From NCBI GenBank assembly GCA_963811685.1, contig CAWESK010000019.1, forward strand, positions 1-64,000: a DNA stretch of 64,000 nt, in the 5' to 3' direction. The notes under the pieces are model-generated. The model was not told the origin of the DNA and ran no database searches. It saw nothing but the letters and a program-made list of their open reading frames with translations. This document shows positions 30,663 to 42,052 of this stretch, in pieces. How positions within the stretch are numbered: the first letter of the stretch is position 1; each line of letters opens with the position of its first letter. The stretch is from CAIWHR01 sp963811685. GTDB taxonomy: Bacteria > Pseudomonadota > Gammaproteobacteria > Burkholderiales > Casimicrobiaceae. The translations under genes were made by a program, and so were the position numbers.

Positions 30663-31694
30663 CTAGATGGCGCCATCGCCCGTGCCGAATGGTGCCGGCC
30701 TTGCTGGCGCGGTCCTTTTGACGACCCGTCTCCGAAACTTCTTGATCGCATTTCCTGGATTCAGACTTGCCCGAAGCGCCAGAGTCCCCGCAGCCTTGAA
30801 CAGCCTGAACCACGTTATCGGATAACCCAGTTCCTCGAGACTGCGTCGGTGATAGTCCCAAAATTCCCTTCCTCGTCGCGAGAGCAAATTCACGGCCAGG
30901 AATCGATAGTATTCATCGATCGCCGACCTCAGCCGCTGCTCCAGTTCAGACTGACTCAGGTACAGGGGGCCATATTCGATGAGGTCCTTGATGTACGCAG
31001 AGGCAAACCGGTTGATCTGCGCCGACTTCGCGCTTTCCAATCGGTCATGCGCTCGACCGACGGAAAGAACCTGAAACACAAAGCCGAAATCGGAATTCTT
31101 CAAGTACTTGAAACAGGCGCTGGCGTCGGCGTGCGGTGAAGTGCCTGGGTAAAATGCGCTGCTGCTCCTCACAAGATCAGCCCTGTACAACATCGACGTC
31201 GGTGTCCCGAACCCGAATCCTGCCCCGGCGCCCAGGAACACGCGACGGCATATTTCGGCACCAGGCACCACCGTTCGCGGATAGTCGAACCCTTGCCATC
31301 TCACACGGTCGCCGACCAACTGATACGATCCGACCATCCCCACGGAAGGATTTGCCTCGGCAAGCCCGACCATTCGCGTTAGGCACTCCCGAAAGATGAT
31401 GTCCTCCGGCGAGACGACCTTGCAGTACTTCGCGGCCGACGAGATCAGGCGGAACGCGATGTTGTGGCTCTCGATCTCTTCGACGCGCTTGCGCTCCTTC
31501 TCTACGCGAATCCTACCATCCCGCTCTGCGTACTCGAGCGCCACGGCCGCCGACGCATCAGTGCTACCGTTGTCCAGGATGACATATTCGAAGTTCTTGT
31601 ACGTCTGCGCCAACACGTTCTCGATGCATCCCGTCAGGAATTGCTCGCCGTTGTGCACGGGAGTCACCACGCTGACTAACGGTTCACCGGGCAT
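30663..31694 (-). CDS. Glycosyltransferase family 2, paralogue B of a GT2-CheR pair
   Basis: 343 residues, intact. VSVVTPVHNGEQFLTGCIEN, VILDNGSTDASAAVALEYA and KVVSPEDIIFRECLTRM align with the GT2 at 28416-29489 along the whole length. Transcription runs from the pyruvyl transferase through this gene to CheR paralogue B. Expected to act at the inner membrane on lipid-linked sugars; donor unknown. Confidence 0.85.
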   Translation of the reverse strand: MPGEPLVSVVTPVHNGEQFLTGCIENVLAQTYKNFEYVILDNGSTDASAAVALEYAERDGRIRVEKERKRVEEIESHNIAFRLISSAAKYCKVVSPEDIIFRECLTRMVGLAEANPSVGMVGSYQLVGDRVRWQGFDYPRTVVPGAEICRRVFLGAGAGFGFGTPTSMLYRADLVRSSSAFYPGTSPHADASACFKYLKNSDFGFVFQVLSVGRAHDRLESAKSAQINRFASAYIKDLIEYGPLYLSQSELEQRLRSAIDEYYRFLAVNLLSRRGREFWDYHRRSLEELGYPITWFRLFKAAGTLALRASLNPGNAIKKFRRRVVKRTAPARPAPFGTGDGAI

Positions 31695-31734
31695 GCTTCC
31701 GTCCTATCCAAAGCTATGAACGCTCAAGGGTGCT

Positions 31735-33048
31735 TCAGGCGGTCGACCGAGGGAACAGCTCATCCATTTGCGTGCTCAACGCTTCCCTATAGCATGCGAG
31801 TTTCTGCGCCATGCGCTCTTTAATCTCATCGGCATCCCTCACGAGTGCGGCGAAGGTCTTCCACAGAGTCTCGAGGTCGAACGTCCGGATATCTATGCAG
31901 TACTTGCCGAGTCCGATATCGTTCATCAGCGTGGTCATCTTCGGATGATGCGATAACGCTAGGACCGGCTTGTTGAGCATGTGCGCAAACACGATCCCGT
32001 GAAACCGACACGTCACGACGCACTCCATCAGCGATATCCTTGCCAACAGCTCGTCAAGCGTCCCCACGCTCTCGTTCATGATGCTCGATGACCCATCCAC
32101 AATGCCGCTCTCATTCCTCAGAATGCTCTCGAGATCGTGGATTGTCAGCGGGTCTGCTCCTGTGGCGGTACCGAAGAGCGCGACACCGTAACCGGATTCG
32201 GCGAGCCGTGCCCCGAATAGCCCGAGTTTTCGGATGAATTCATCGTAAACCGCCTGGTCCTTTTTCGGAAACGCGCGGGGATCGCAGTATGGCATCGGGG
32301 CGATGCCGATTCTTCGTCTATCCGAACGGCGAAAACCGTCGGATGTGTTGGGCATCGGGCTCCCCAAGCTATATGCGCTGTCGGGAAACACTCGGCAGCT
32401 TCCTCCAAATCCTATCTTGCGCACGAGTGTCCTCGATTCCTCGTCCCTGAAGGACACGTCGTCAGCCAGGCGCAGAGCGTGCTTTACAAAGAACTTGCTT
32501 AGCGGCTGGGTCAGTGGCCCGGCGCCCACATTTAGAAATACCCTCCTTACCCTTGCTAGTCGGGCGAGCAAGATCCATTTGAAGATTGTGTAGGGGAACC
32601 CCCAGGGCCCACCCCATTCCGTAAGCTGCCCGCCACCGTTGATGACCAACTGATCCAATGATTTGACAACTTGAAACGACCTTAACAAGAAGACAACCTC
32701 CTGAAAGAATGCCCTTGGGGCCCTGATTACCGCACCGTTGATCATATGGAACAGTCCGAAAACCACTCGATTCTTTCGCGCGATTCGCTTCAGCTTGTCT
32801 TTGGCGGTCGCCTCGCCTGGCCCGCTTCCGTGGCCGAAGGTCCACCTTTGTCGCCGGATAGCGTAAGAACGAATCCCGTGTCTCTTCTGGGTGTCGTCGG
32901 GGTTCATAGTAAAGCCGACTATTTCCACGTCGGGCCATCGTCTTCTGATATTCTGAATTACGGCAGCCTGTGTAGCGTCATCTCCGAGATTTCCGCCACT
33001 GATATGATGCAGAAGACCAATTCTCTGCCTCGAACAATTCATTCTCAT
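31735..33048 (-). CDS. Polysaccharide pyruvyl transferase family protein
   Basis: 437 residues, intact. GLLHHISGGNLGDDATQAAV at the N-terminus, LVINGGGQLTEWGG, FLNVGAGPLTQPLS and VVTCRFHGIVFAHMLNKPV near the C-terminus are the conserved regions of the PS_pyruv_trans (CsaB/WcaK-like) family. It transfers a ketal pyruvate from PEP to a sugar, adding negative charge. It is the first gene of the minus-strand block and predicts a pyruvylated polysaccharide. Confidence 0.85.
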   Translation of the reverse strand: MRMNCSRQRIGLLHHISGGNLGDDATQAAVIQNIRRRWPDVEIVGFTMNPDDTQKRHGIRSYAIRRQRWTFGHGSGPGEATAKDKLKRIARKNRVVFGLFHMINGAVIRAPRAFFQEVVFLLRSFQVVKSLDQLVINGGGQLTEWGGPWGFPYTIFKWILLARLARVRRVFLNVGAGPLTQPLSKFFVKHALRLADDVSFRDEESRTLVRKIGFGGSCRVFPDSAYSLGSPMPNTSDGFRRSDRRRIGIAPMPYCDPRAFPKKDQAVYDEFIRKLGLFGARLAESGYGVALFGTATGADPLTIHDLESILRNESGIVDGSSSIMNESVGTLDELLARISLMECVVTCRFHGIVFAHMLNKPVLALSHHPKMTTLMNDIGLGKYCIDIRTFDLETLWKTFAALVRDADEIKERMAQKLACYREALSTQMDELFPRSTA

Positions 33049-33149
33049 GGCTGTTATGCGTTAGCAAGGCAGGCGTCTAGGCGTCACCTAACTCAACCTG
33101 TTCTTGCTGGACCAGTCGCGAGCGGAGTGGACGCAAGGGTTACGCCCGC

Positions 33150-33600
33150 GCTAGTGTCCTGAGTTAGAAGTCTGCAAACAGAATCGTTCGATGCTAGCCA
33201 TGATGTCGTCTGCCGATTGGTCCAGATGAAGGGCTTGGGGTCGATGTTGTAGACATCGAGGTATTGGCGGATGCAATCTTTCAACTGGGGTGCTGAGCGA
33301 TGGGTTCCGCGGCGAATCTGTTTGTCGGTGAGCGTGGCAAACCAGCGTCGACCTGGTTCAGCCAGGACGCCGAGGTAGGGGCGAAGTGAACATGAAACCG
33401 CGGATGACGTGCGAACCAGGCGCGGACGTTGGGGGTCTTGTGCGTGCCATAATTGTCCACGATCAGATGCACGTCCAGTTTCGCCGGCACATTGACCTCG
33501 ATGGTACGCATCGTTGCTGCGATGCCGCCGATGCAGTTGCCCCATCACCTCGCCGGGAGCCACATGGCTGGCAGTTCGTCCTAGACTGATCAAGGAAGAA
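33150..33600 (-). mobile_element. IS630-family transposase remnant (C-terminal part)
   Basis: LIVDNYGTHKTPNVRAWF, FHVHFAPTSASWLNQV, WFATLTDKQIRRGTHRS and IRQYLDVYNIDPKPFIWT are conserved DDE-domain pieces of IS630 transposases. They lie in two frames, and the N-terminal third is absent. GTGTCCTGAGTTAGAAG at about 33,153-33,170 looks like the element's terminal inverted repeat. The element is dead. It borders the 3' end of the lectin-like gene, whose downstream part appears to be missing. Confidence 0.8.
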
Positions 33601-33685
33601 TCGATCCATTGTTACGTGACCTATCTACTAATCGAGCGTCCGTCATTTCTTTATCCGATCGAAGGTCTCGCTACCGCCAGATTCG

Positions 33686-34414
33686 TTAGGGCACGACATG
33701 CAAGTTTGTCGGAGGAGGCAATCCCGCCGCTCCGTCCGTGGCCGTGAAGCTCGTAAATCCATAGTCGCCGTTTTTCCCGGTGGCGCCCTGGAGATAAAAG
33801 CCCATGCCTGGACTGCCAGTCTTGTAGGTGTTGTCCGTGACCTGAAGCACTTGGACGTCGTTAATGTAAGCCGTGATCACATTGCCAACGATGGTCGCTT
33901 TGATCACGTCTCCTTTGTGTATGCCGTACCCCGAACCTCCGCGGCCGTCGAGCAGAGTGAAATTTCCCAGCGGTCCATTCCATCGAACGATCTGCACATA
34001 TGCGTTGGAGGAGGAGCGGGCACTGAAATTGACCTCGTATCCGGTGCAGAGGTGAGCAGACAGAGAACTTCGCAGGCGTATCTCCACTTCCTCGAAGATA
34101 CTGTCGTTCTGATTCACCGTATAAACCGTTGCGGTCACGGTCTGATCCGGTCCCCAGCTCCCTGTCAGCAGCGCGGTGGCATCGTCGTAATTGATCGTCC
34201 CCGACTCGCGGCCGATGGCGAGCCCCGGCGTGGTCGAAACATTGGTCCAATCGAGACCAACCGTTCCCCCATTAATCCAGTTGCCTGCCTCCGAAATGGG
34301 ATTTTCTGTGAGGGGAAAGTTGGTCGTGTACGTTCTGGCCGCAGCTTCGGGTACGGGCGAGAATGCCAAAGCAAGCAGAAGGAACGTCAGCGGAGCAAAT
34401 GGCATCGCTTTCAT
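33686..34414 (-). CDS. Secreted concanavalin-A/LamG-like lectin-type domain protein
   Basis: 242 residues with a signal peptide (MKAMPFAPLTFLLLALAFSP, cleavage near EAAA-RTY). The rest is one beta-rich module starting FPLTENPISEAGNWINGG, the same fold type as the B modules of the giant protein at 35238-42052 (ESPLSEGGVW) but only remotely similar. It ends LPPPTNLHVVP, which reads like the linker into an FN3 domain, so a downstream domain was probably lost next to the IS630 remnant. Likely extracellular glycan binding; unproven. Confidence 0.65.
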   Translation of the reverse strand: MKAMPFAPLTFLLLALAFSPVPEAAARTYTTNFPLTENPISEAGNWINGGTVGLDWTNVSTTPGLAIGRESGTINYDDATALLTGSWGPDQTVTATVYTVNQNDSIFEEVEIRLRSSLSAHLCTGYEVNFSARSSSNAYVQIVRWNGPLGNFTLLDGRGGSGYGIHKGDVIKATIVGNVITAYINDVQVLQVTDNTYKTGSPGMGFYLQGATGKNGDYGFTSFTATDGAAGLPPPTNLHVVP

Positions 34415-34919
34415 TGGGCTTTAGCCTCCACCTCAAGTTACGCGCAGTCCGATAGCGTGATCGACAAATCCACATACTCAGATGATCATGGTCCCAGTTC
34501 CAGCGCGGCGGGCCGCTATCAAGATAGTGCGCCGCCTCGACGTCGCGCCCCATGATCGATTACGTCGGCCTGCACTTGGCGGCGCGCAATTGCGCTTCCG
34601 TGTGCGCCTTTTCATCGGACACCCCAGGGGCGGCTGTGGGGCGGCCGGAAGCCGGTGGCCAACCCTCGGCTCGTGCGAGCGCGTGATTGATGTCACACTA
34701 CTGTCAGGATTCCTTGCCGCCTAACCTTCTCTAAGAGCCGACCGCCTCCGGGTCAACGATGAAGGTAGAACAAGTATCCACTAGCCGTCAAGGCGATACC
34801 TGCGCCCAAATGAAACGGAGTGGCCGCACGGCACACCTGCGCTAACAGTCTGTGGGATACCGTTTGTGTGAGGCATGGACGGGATCGCGAGGGTGTGCAA
34901 TGGGTTTGCGTCTGAGAAG
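34415..34919. other. Intergenic region upstream of the lectin-like gene
   Basis: No supported gene. Short overlapping frames on the minus strand lack recognisable motifs. It should carry the promoter for the secreted lectin-like gene, but no clear -35/-10 pair is visible. Confidence 0.35.
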
Positions 34920-35095
34920 TTGCCGCTGGCGAAAGGAGCAGGGTGAACGAGGCGACCCCGACGGAATCACTCGGCGACCTTCAAGGCCAAGGTGGCGCCG
35001 GCAACCATCAAGATTCCACCCGCTGGACCAGATCACGCAAGATGACTCCCCGAGCAAGCGACAAGCGCAATTACTGAACCTGCCGCGCTCGTTGG
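34920..35095 (+). mobile_element. Decayed IS3-family OrfA remnant
   Basis: RRNHSATFKAKVA matches the start of IS3-group OrfA proteins; after an indel another frame gives FHPLDQITQ and QAQLLN, matching the helix-turn-helix end of OrfA. Nothing of OrfB is present. An old fragment between the lectin-like gene and the giant protein gene. Confidence 0.6.
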
Positions 35096-35237
35096 TGCGG
35101 TGCGCGCCATTGTAAGACACCGCCGCTTCGGCTCGCTGTCTTTCATAGCGGACCCCGGGCGCGCTCCTTACTTACAACATTACTTCCAACGAGCGATGCT
35201 TTCCAGACATACTCAAAACTGACGCACGGGACGCCCC

Positions 35238-38200
35238 TTAGAGGCTCCCGGCGGCGAACGACAGAATCTTTACCGTCGGTCCGCCAAAGATGGCAGCGGC
35301 GATACCCGGTTGACCGCTCGAGTACAGCGTGCCGCTGGCGGTGTAGCTGATCATTTGCACACCATTGAAATACACCCGATGGTTGGTGCCCTGGGATTCC
35401 AGCCGCAGCCGCCTCGGCGCGGCGCCAACCGTGGCACTGGCAGAGGCCAACAGGGTGAAGCTCAGCGAACCGGTGTCATCGGTCCGGTACAGTCGCACTT
35501 CTCCGGCATAGGCAATGGCCAGGTAACCGCTGCCGTTGTTCGCGCCTTGCACGCGGGTCGCAACTCCGGCCCAGGCGGAGGCACCGGGATCCTGATCGTA
35601 GGTGATCTCCGAATACTGATCGGCGCCGATCGTGGGCGTCACCAGCCGCGCTTGGGCCAGCAGATCGACGGAATAGGCGCCATTGCTCTTGCGCAGGGCG
35701 GCCCACGACCCCGGCGTATCCCAGACGCCGCCTTCCGAAAGCGGACTTTCTGTTCCGGAGAAGTTGCTGGTGGCTGTGACGGTGCCCCCACTTGCGACCG
35801 TGAACGCAATCGGGAAGTCGCTGGTGTTCGCATTGCCTGCCGTGTCCTGGCAGCGGACGTAATAGGTGTAGCTGCTGCCGTTGACCAGCCCCGTCACCGT
35901 CGTCGCCTGCGCGGTCCCGCCGGTGGTGGTGAAGGTGTTCGGCATCGACCCGTACGCCACCCCCGCCGCGGTCGCATACTGACAGGTCGCATTCTCGTCG
36001 GTGCCAAGGCTCAACGTCGCCTGCGTGGTCCCGGCCGCCAGGGTTCCGCTCGGCGCGCCATTGCTGCGCACCGGCGGGGTGGTGTCCGTCACGGTGCCCA
36101 GAGGTCCGGCGGCGAACGACAGAATCTTTACCGTCGGTCCGCCAAAGATGGCAGCGGCGATACCCGGTTGACCGCTCGAGTACAGCGTGCCGCTGGCGGT
36201 GTAGCTGATCATTTGCACACCATTGAAATACACCCGATGGTTGGTGCCCTGGGATTCCAGCCGCAGCCGCCTCGGCGCGGCGCCAACCGTGGCACTGGCA
36301 GAGGCCAACAGGGTGAAGCTCAGCGAACCGGTGTCATCGGTCCGGTACAGTCGCACTTCTCCGGCATAGGCAATGGCCAGGTAACCGCTGCCGTTGTTCG
36401 CGCCTTGCACGCGGGTCGCAACTCCGGCCCAGGCGGAGGCACCGGGATCCTGATCGTAGGTGATCTCCGAATACTGATCGGCGCCGATCGTGGGCGTCAC
36501 CAGCCGCGCTTGGGCCAGCAGATCGACGGAATAGGCGCCATTGCTCTTGCGCAGGGCGGCCCACGACCCCGGCGTATCCCAGACGCCGCCTTCCGAAAGC
36601 GGACTTTCTGTTCCGGAGAAGTTGCTGGTGGCTGTGACGGTGCCCCCACTTGCGACCGTGAACGCAATCGGGAAGTCGCTGGTGTTCGCATTGCCTGCCG
36701 TGTCCTGGCAGCGGACGTAATAGGTGTAGCTGCTACCGTTGACGAGTCCCGTCACCGTCGTCGCATGCGCGGTCCCGCCGGTGGTGGTAAAGGTGTTCGG
36801 CATCGACCCGTACGCCACCCCCGCCGCGGTCGCATACCGGCACGTCGCATTCTCGTCGGTGCCAAGACTCAGGGTCGTTTGCGTGGTCCCGGCCGCCAGC
36901 GAACCTGCCGGTTGTCCGCTGGAACGTACCGGTGGCGTCGTGTCGCCCGACTGCGCCACTGAAAAACTGATTGCGAAATCGTCCGGGTTCGCGTTTCCGC
37001 TCGCGTCCTGGCAACGAACGTAATAGGTGTAGCTGCCGCCGTTCACCAGCCCCGTCACCGTCGTCGCCTGCGCGGTCCCGCCGGTGGTGGTGAAGGGGTT
37101 CGGCATCGACCCGTACGCCACCCCCGCTACGGTCGCATACCGGCAGGTGGCATTCTCGTTGGTGCCAAGACTCAGGGTCGTTTGCGTGGTCCCGGCCGCC
37201 AGGGTTCCGCTCGGCGCGCCACTGCTGCGCACCGGCGGGGTGGTGTCGGCCGGCTGCGCGACTGAGAACGTAATGACGAAGTCGTTGGTGTTCGGATTAC
37301 CTGCCGTGTCCTGGCAGCGGACGTAATAGGTGTAGCTGCTACCGTTGACGAGTCCCGTCACCGTCGTCGCCTGCGCGGTCCCGCCGGTGGTGGTAAAGGT
37401 GTTCGGCATCGACCCGTACGCCACCCCCGCCGCGGTCGCATACCGACAGGTCGCATTCTCGTCGGTGCCAAGGCTCAACGTCGCCTGCGTGGTCCCGGCC
37501 GCCAGGGTTCCGCTCGGCGCGCCATTGCTGCGCACCGGCGGGGTGGTGTCCGTCACGGTGCCCAGAGGTCCGGCGGCGAACGACAGAATCTTTACCGTCG
37601 GTCCGCCAAAGATGGCAGCGGCGATACCCGGTTGACCGCTCGAGTACAGCGTGCCGCTGGCGGTGTAGCTGATCATTTGCACACCGTTGAAATACACCCG
37701 ATGGTTGGTGCCCTGGGATTCCAGCCGCAGCCGCCTCGGCGCGGCGCCAACCGTGGCACTGGCAGAGGCCAACAGGGTGAAGCTCAGCGAACCGGTGTCA
37801 TCGGTCCGGTACAGTCGCACTTCTCCGGCATAGGCAATGGCCAGGTAACCGCTGCCGTTGTTCGCGCCTTGCACGCGGGTCGCAACTCCGGCCCAGGCGG
37901 AGGCACCGGGATCCTGATCGTAGGTGATCTCCGAATACTGATCGGCGCCGATCGTGGGCGTCACCAGCCGCGCTTGGGCCAGCAGATCGACGGAATAGGC
38001 GCCATTGCTCTTGCGCAGGGCGGCCCACGACCCCGGCGTATCCCAGACGCCGCCTTCCGAAAGCGGACTTTCTGTTCCGGAGAAGTTGCTGGTGGCTGTG
38101 ACGGTGCCCCCACTTGCGACCGTGAACGCAATCGGGAAGTCGCTGGTGTTCGCATTGCCTGCCGTGTCCTGGCAGCGGACGTAATAGGTGTAGCTGCTAC

Positions 38201-41200
38201 CGTTGACGAGTCCCGTCACCGTCGTCGCATGCGCGGTCCCGCCGGTGGTGGTAAAGGGGTTCGGCATCGACCCGTACGCCACCCCCGCCGCGGTCGCATA
38301 CTGACAAGTCGCATTCTCGTCGGTGCCAAGGCTCAACGTCGCCTGCGTGGTCCCGGCCGCCAGGGTTCCGCTCGGCGCGCCATTGCTGCGCACCGGCGGG
38401 GTGGTGTCCGTCACGGTGCCCAGAGGTCCGGCGGCGAACGACAGAATCTTTACCGTCGGTCCGCCAAAGATGGCAGCGGCGATACCCGGTTGACCGCTCG
38501 AGTACAGCGTGCCGCTGGCGGTGTAGCTGATCATCTGCACACCATTGAAATACACCCGATGGTTGGTGCCCTGGGATTCCAGCCGCAGCCGCCTCGGCGC
38601 GGCGCCAACCGTGGCACTGGCAGAGGCCAACAGGGTGAAGCTCAGCGAACCGGTGTCATCGGTCCGGTACAGTCGCACTTCTCCGGCATAGGCAATGGCC
38701 AGGTAACCGCTGCCGTTGTTCGCGCCTTGCACGCGGGTCGCAACTCCGGCCCAGGCGGAGGCACCGGGATCCTGATCGTAGGTGATCTCCGAATACTGAT
38801 CGGCGCCGATCGTGGGCGTCACCAGCCGCGCTTGGGCCAGCAGATCGACGGAATAGGCGCCATTGCTCTTGCGCAGGGCGGCCCACGACCCCGGCGTATC
38901 CCAGACGCCGCCTTCCGAAAGCGGACTTTCTGTTCCGGAGAAGTTGCTGGCCGTCGCGCTTGCCACCGCGAACGCGATCGGGAAATCGTTGCTGTTCGCA
39001 TTGCCTGCCGTGTCCTGGCAGCGGACGTAATAGGTGTAGCTGCTACCGTTGACAAGCCCCGTCACCGTCGTCGCATGCGCGGTCCCGCCGGTGGTGGTAA
39101 AGGTGTTCGGCATCGACCCGTACGCCACCCCCGCTGCGGTCGCATACCGACAGGTCGCATTCTCGTCGGTGCCAAGACTCAGGGTCGTTTGCGTCGTGCC
39201 GGCCGCCAGCGGTTCCGCTCGGCGCTCCATTGCTGCGCACCGGCGGCGTCGTATCGCCCGGCTGCGCTACTGAAAAACTGATTGCGAAATCGTCCGGGTT
39301 CGCGTTTCCGCTCGCGTCCTGGCAACGAACGTAATAGGTGTAGCTGCCGCCGTTCACCAGCCCCGTCACCGTCGTCGCATGCGCGGTCCCGCCGGTGGTG
39401 GTGAAGGTGTTCGGCATCGACCCGTACGCCACCCCCGCTACGGTCGCATACCGACAGGTGGCATTTTCGATCGGTGGCGAGGGTTAAGAGCGCTTGCGTA
39501 GTTCCCGCCGACAGTGTGCCCGCAGGCTGGCCATTGCTGCGAAGCACCGAGTTGGAGTATTGGATCCGCCGAATCGTCCCGCCATTCAGATCCGCATAGA
39601 ACAGGTCTCCACCTGGCCCGGTCTTCAGATCCACGGGACTTGCCGCGCCCAGCAGGAAGGTCGCGCGATTGGCGGGATCCGGGAGGCCGTTGGCGCCTTT
39701 GAACATTACCCAGATGTGGTTGCGCAAATAGTCCGAAAAGAAGAGCGCTCCCTGGTAGTTGGCCGGATAGCTGCCGGAATCGTAGAAGGCCAGCCCCGAG
39801 ATCGCTCCGCTTCCTACGCCACCCTCATCGCCGGTCACAACCTTCTCTTGGTGACCGTACGCGTAATAGGGAGCGGTTGTTGCTGCCGTCTGGGAATAAA
39901 GCAGCGAGCAAATGCTGGATCCGGAGTACGCCGTGGTGGCGTTGCCCTCATAACAAGGCCACCCGAAGTTCTCCACAATTCCGTCGGTCGCGTCGGGAAT
40001 ACGGTTGATTTCCTCCGAACTGTTCCAGCCCTTATCTGCGACCCATATCTCTTGCGTGCCAGGGCGGAAGGTCAGGCGCGGGCTCCTGAGCCCGTAGGCA
40101 ATAATGCGTTGCTCGTTGACATCTACCGGCGCGACTGGCGTAGCGTTGGCATCGAGCGCCGTGACGGCCCCCTCCAACCAACCGCTGCCCCAACTGTGCT
40201 GCCGGAACCCACCTTGCACCCAAGTGTGTGGAATCGACGCCGACGTCAGCTGGCTGTGCAGTTGCATCATATCCGCAGTCCAGGCGCTATCGTCTCCGCT
40301 GATCCACAAGCGATTCCGCAGCGTGAACGCCTGTGCGCTGGTCATCACCAGAGTGGGAATGTCGTACAGATCGAGATTCGCCTGCGTACCGAAGTTCAAA
40401 GGCAGCGCAGCAAATGCCGACATGTCGCTAAGCTGCACGGGAGCGTCCCATGCGGCCGCCGCGCTGAATACATTGGGATGCCGGAAGATCAGGAGGAGAG
40501 CGCCGTTTCCCGACTTGCTGAAGCCGAGCACAAAGCGCTGCGGAATCTCTCCCGCCGACGCGAAGCTGTCGCCGAACGGCACAAGATCTCGGATGATGAA
40601 ACTCTCCATCCAATAGGTTGGATCCGTGGCGTTATCGCCATACCAGGGTTCGTAATTGAAGGATGGAGCAATGAGGGTGAGGTTGAAGCGATTGGGAACA
40701 TCCAGCAGGCGCAGCTCCTCCAATCCGTCGCTCCAGGTGGAGGACAAGTCCGTGACGCCGGCTTCGACGGGCAATACGTAGAGCAATCGGCGCGGCCGTC
40801 CGGGCGCCGGATTGGTTGGCTCCAAAACCCGGACGGTCAACGGCTGGAGACCCTGGAAGACCGACGTTACCGGATAACTCTTTACGCCATTGGCGTCGAC
40901 CGTAGGCGTCCCGACGATCATGGAGCTCGTCTGTCGAACCGGCTGGCCGGTGTCCGGATCGATCCGAATGATGGATCCATCCAGCGTTACCGGGTCTGCC
41001 GGTGTGCGGAGGTCTTGGCTGCGCAGTGCTCCCCCCTCGTTCGGGGGATCTGGGCTCGGGATATCGGTCTGGCCGAAATCGACGATTGTTGCGCTCGCTC
41101 CATCGCCGGCCGCCGCATACAGAGCGCCGTCGGGACCGAACGCCAGATTGCCGACGGACTGGTCCGGATAACGCTGATACCAGTCCTCGACAAGCACCTG

Positions 41201-42052
41201 CTCCGCGCCGGTCATGACGTTCCCGTCTGCCTGAAGACGGGAAATCCGGCCGCTCACCACGCAGGCACCCGCAGGAACGGAACACGCGTCGGCGGAAGCG
41301 CCCGGGGTTCCCCACGTCGGGGCGGAGCCACCAATCGGCGCGTCGTACGTATAAAAGACGTAGACATAGGGCACCGCCGGAAAACCGGGATCGAGCGCCA
41401 TGCCCAGCAAGCCGCGGTTGCCAAAGTTGTGGACCTCCGTTCGCAGGTCGGCAAAAACAGTGGGGGTGCTGCCGTTGAGGTTGTCGAAGACGACGATCAA
41501 CCCGCTCTTCTGCGCTACGAAAACGCGTCCGTCCGATGCGAACTGAAAAGCAGTCGGGCTGTCGAGCCCACTAAACACCACGGATTCATGAAAGCCGGGC
41601 TCACCGGTCGAAAAGGACCAGACAGCGGGCGTACTCATAGGGTTGCCGGCCAGATCCATGGCCCCGCTTACCGTGGCCGTATAAGTTCGCGACGCAATCA
41701 GGTCCGCAATGGGGTCGAGCGTCACCGTGCGAGTCGATGCGTCGTAACTCAGGCTGGCCGGCACAAGGTTGCTTGCTGAATCCCTCAAGACAAAGGCAAC
41801 CGTACTCGGTTGAATCGGCTCACTGAAAGTGACGGTCACATTGGAGTTGACGGCTTGGCCACTCACGCCAGGGGACGGCGATTGGCCGATGATCGTGGGC
41901 GGCTGCGAGTCCTGGGCACGGGCAGAGGGAACATCGAGTAGCGATGAACAAAATACGAACAGGAGCATGAGCCCCAGCATCGGCGACTTGCATCGACCGA
42001 GCACGCAGAACTCCATGCATTTTTGGAATGATCGACGATCGATCATTGGCAT
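35238..42052 (-). CDS. Giant secreted modular protein: Ig-like domain, sugar-dehydrogenase propeller with nested alpha/beta hydrolase, alternating repeats
   Basis: About 2,270 residues. Signal peptide near residues 25-46; Big_5/SbsA-type Ig domain ~50-150; first half of a PQQ-dependent sugar-dehydrogenase-like propeller ~153-370 (RGLLGMALDPGF, GNLAFGPDGALYAAAGDGAS, GGALRSQDLRT, SIIRIDPDTG); an alpha/beta hydrolase ~371-636 (FVLGFSKSGNGALLL with Ser512, a possible His619 in RQHSW); then the rest of the propeller ~645-832 (QRIIAYGLRSP, EEINRIPDATDGIVENFGWP). The C-terminal half alternates FN3/chitobiase-type A modules (~100 aa, Cys in NATC and YYVRCQD) and lectin-like B modules (~185 aa) in the order A-A-B-A-B-A-A-A-B-A-B. 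Two indels, near 39,205 and 39,470, break the frame. Probably exported and carbohydrate-active or carbohydrate-binding. Divergent from hldA. Confidence 0.75.
35255..39250 (-). repeat. 858-bp A+B module repeats, four near-identical B copies
   Basis: The same B-module DNA recurs at about 35,255, 36,113, 37,577 and 38,435. The spacings are 858, 1,464 and 858 bp; 1,464 equals 858 plus two extra A modules of ~303 bp. Copies differ at only a few bases, so they were homogenised or expanded recently. Assembly length across this block should be treated with care. Confidence 0.85.

Noticed and set aside
35310..39281. Long plus-strand open frames (about 550 codons) opposite the giant repeat gene
   Set aside because: They are antisense shadows of the GC-rich repeats, lack a ribosome-binding site and any recognisable domain, and recur exactly with the repeat period.
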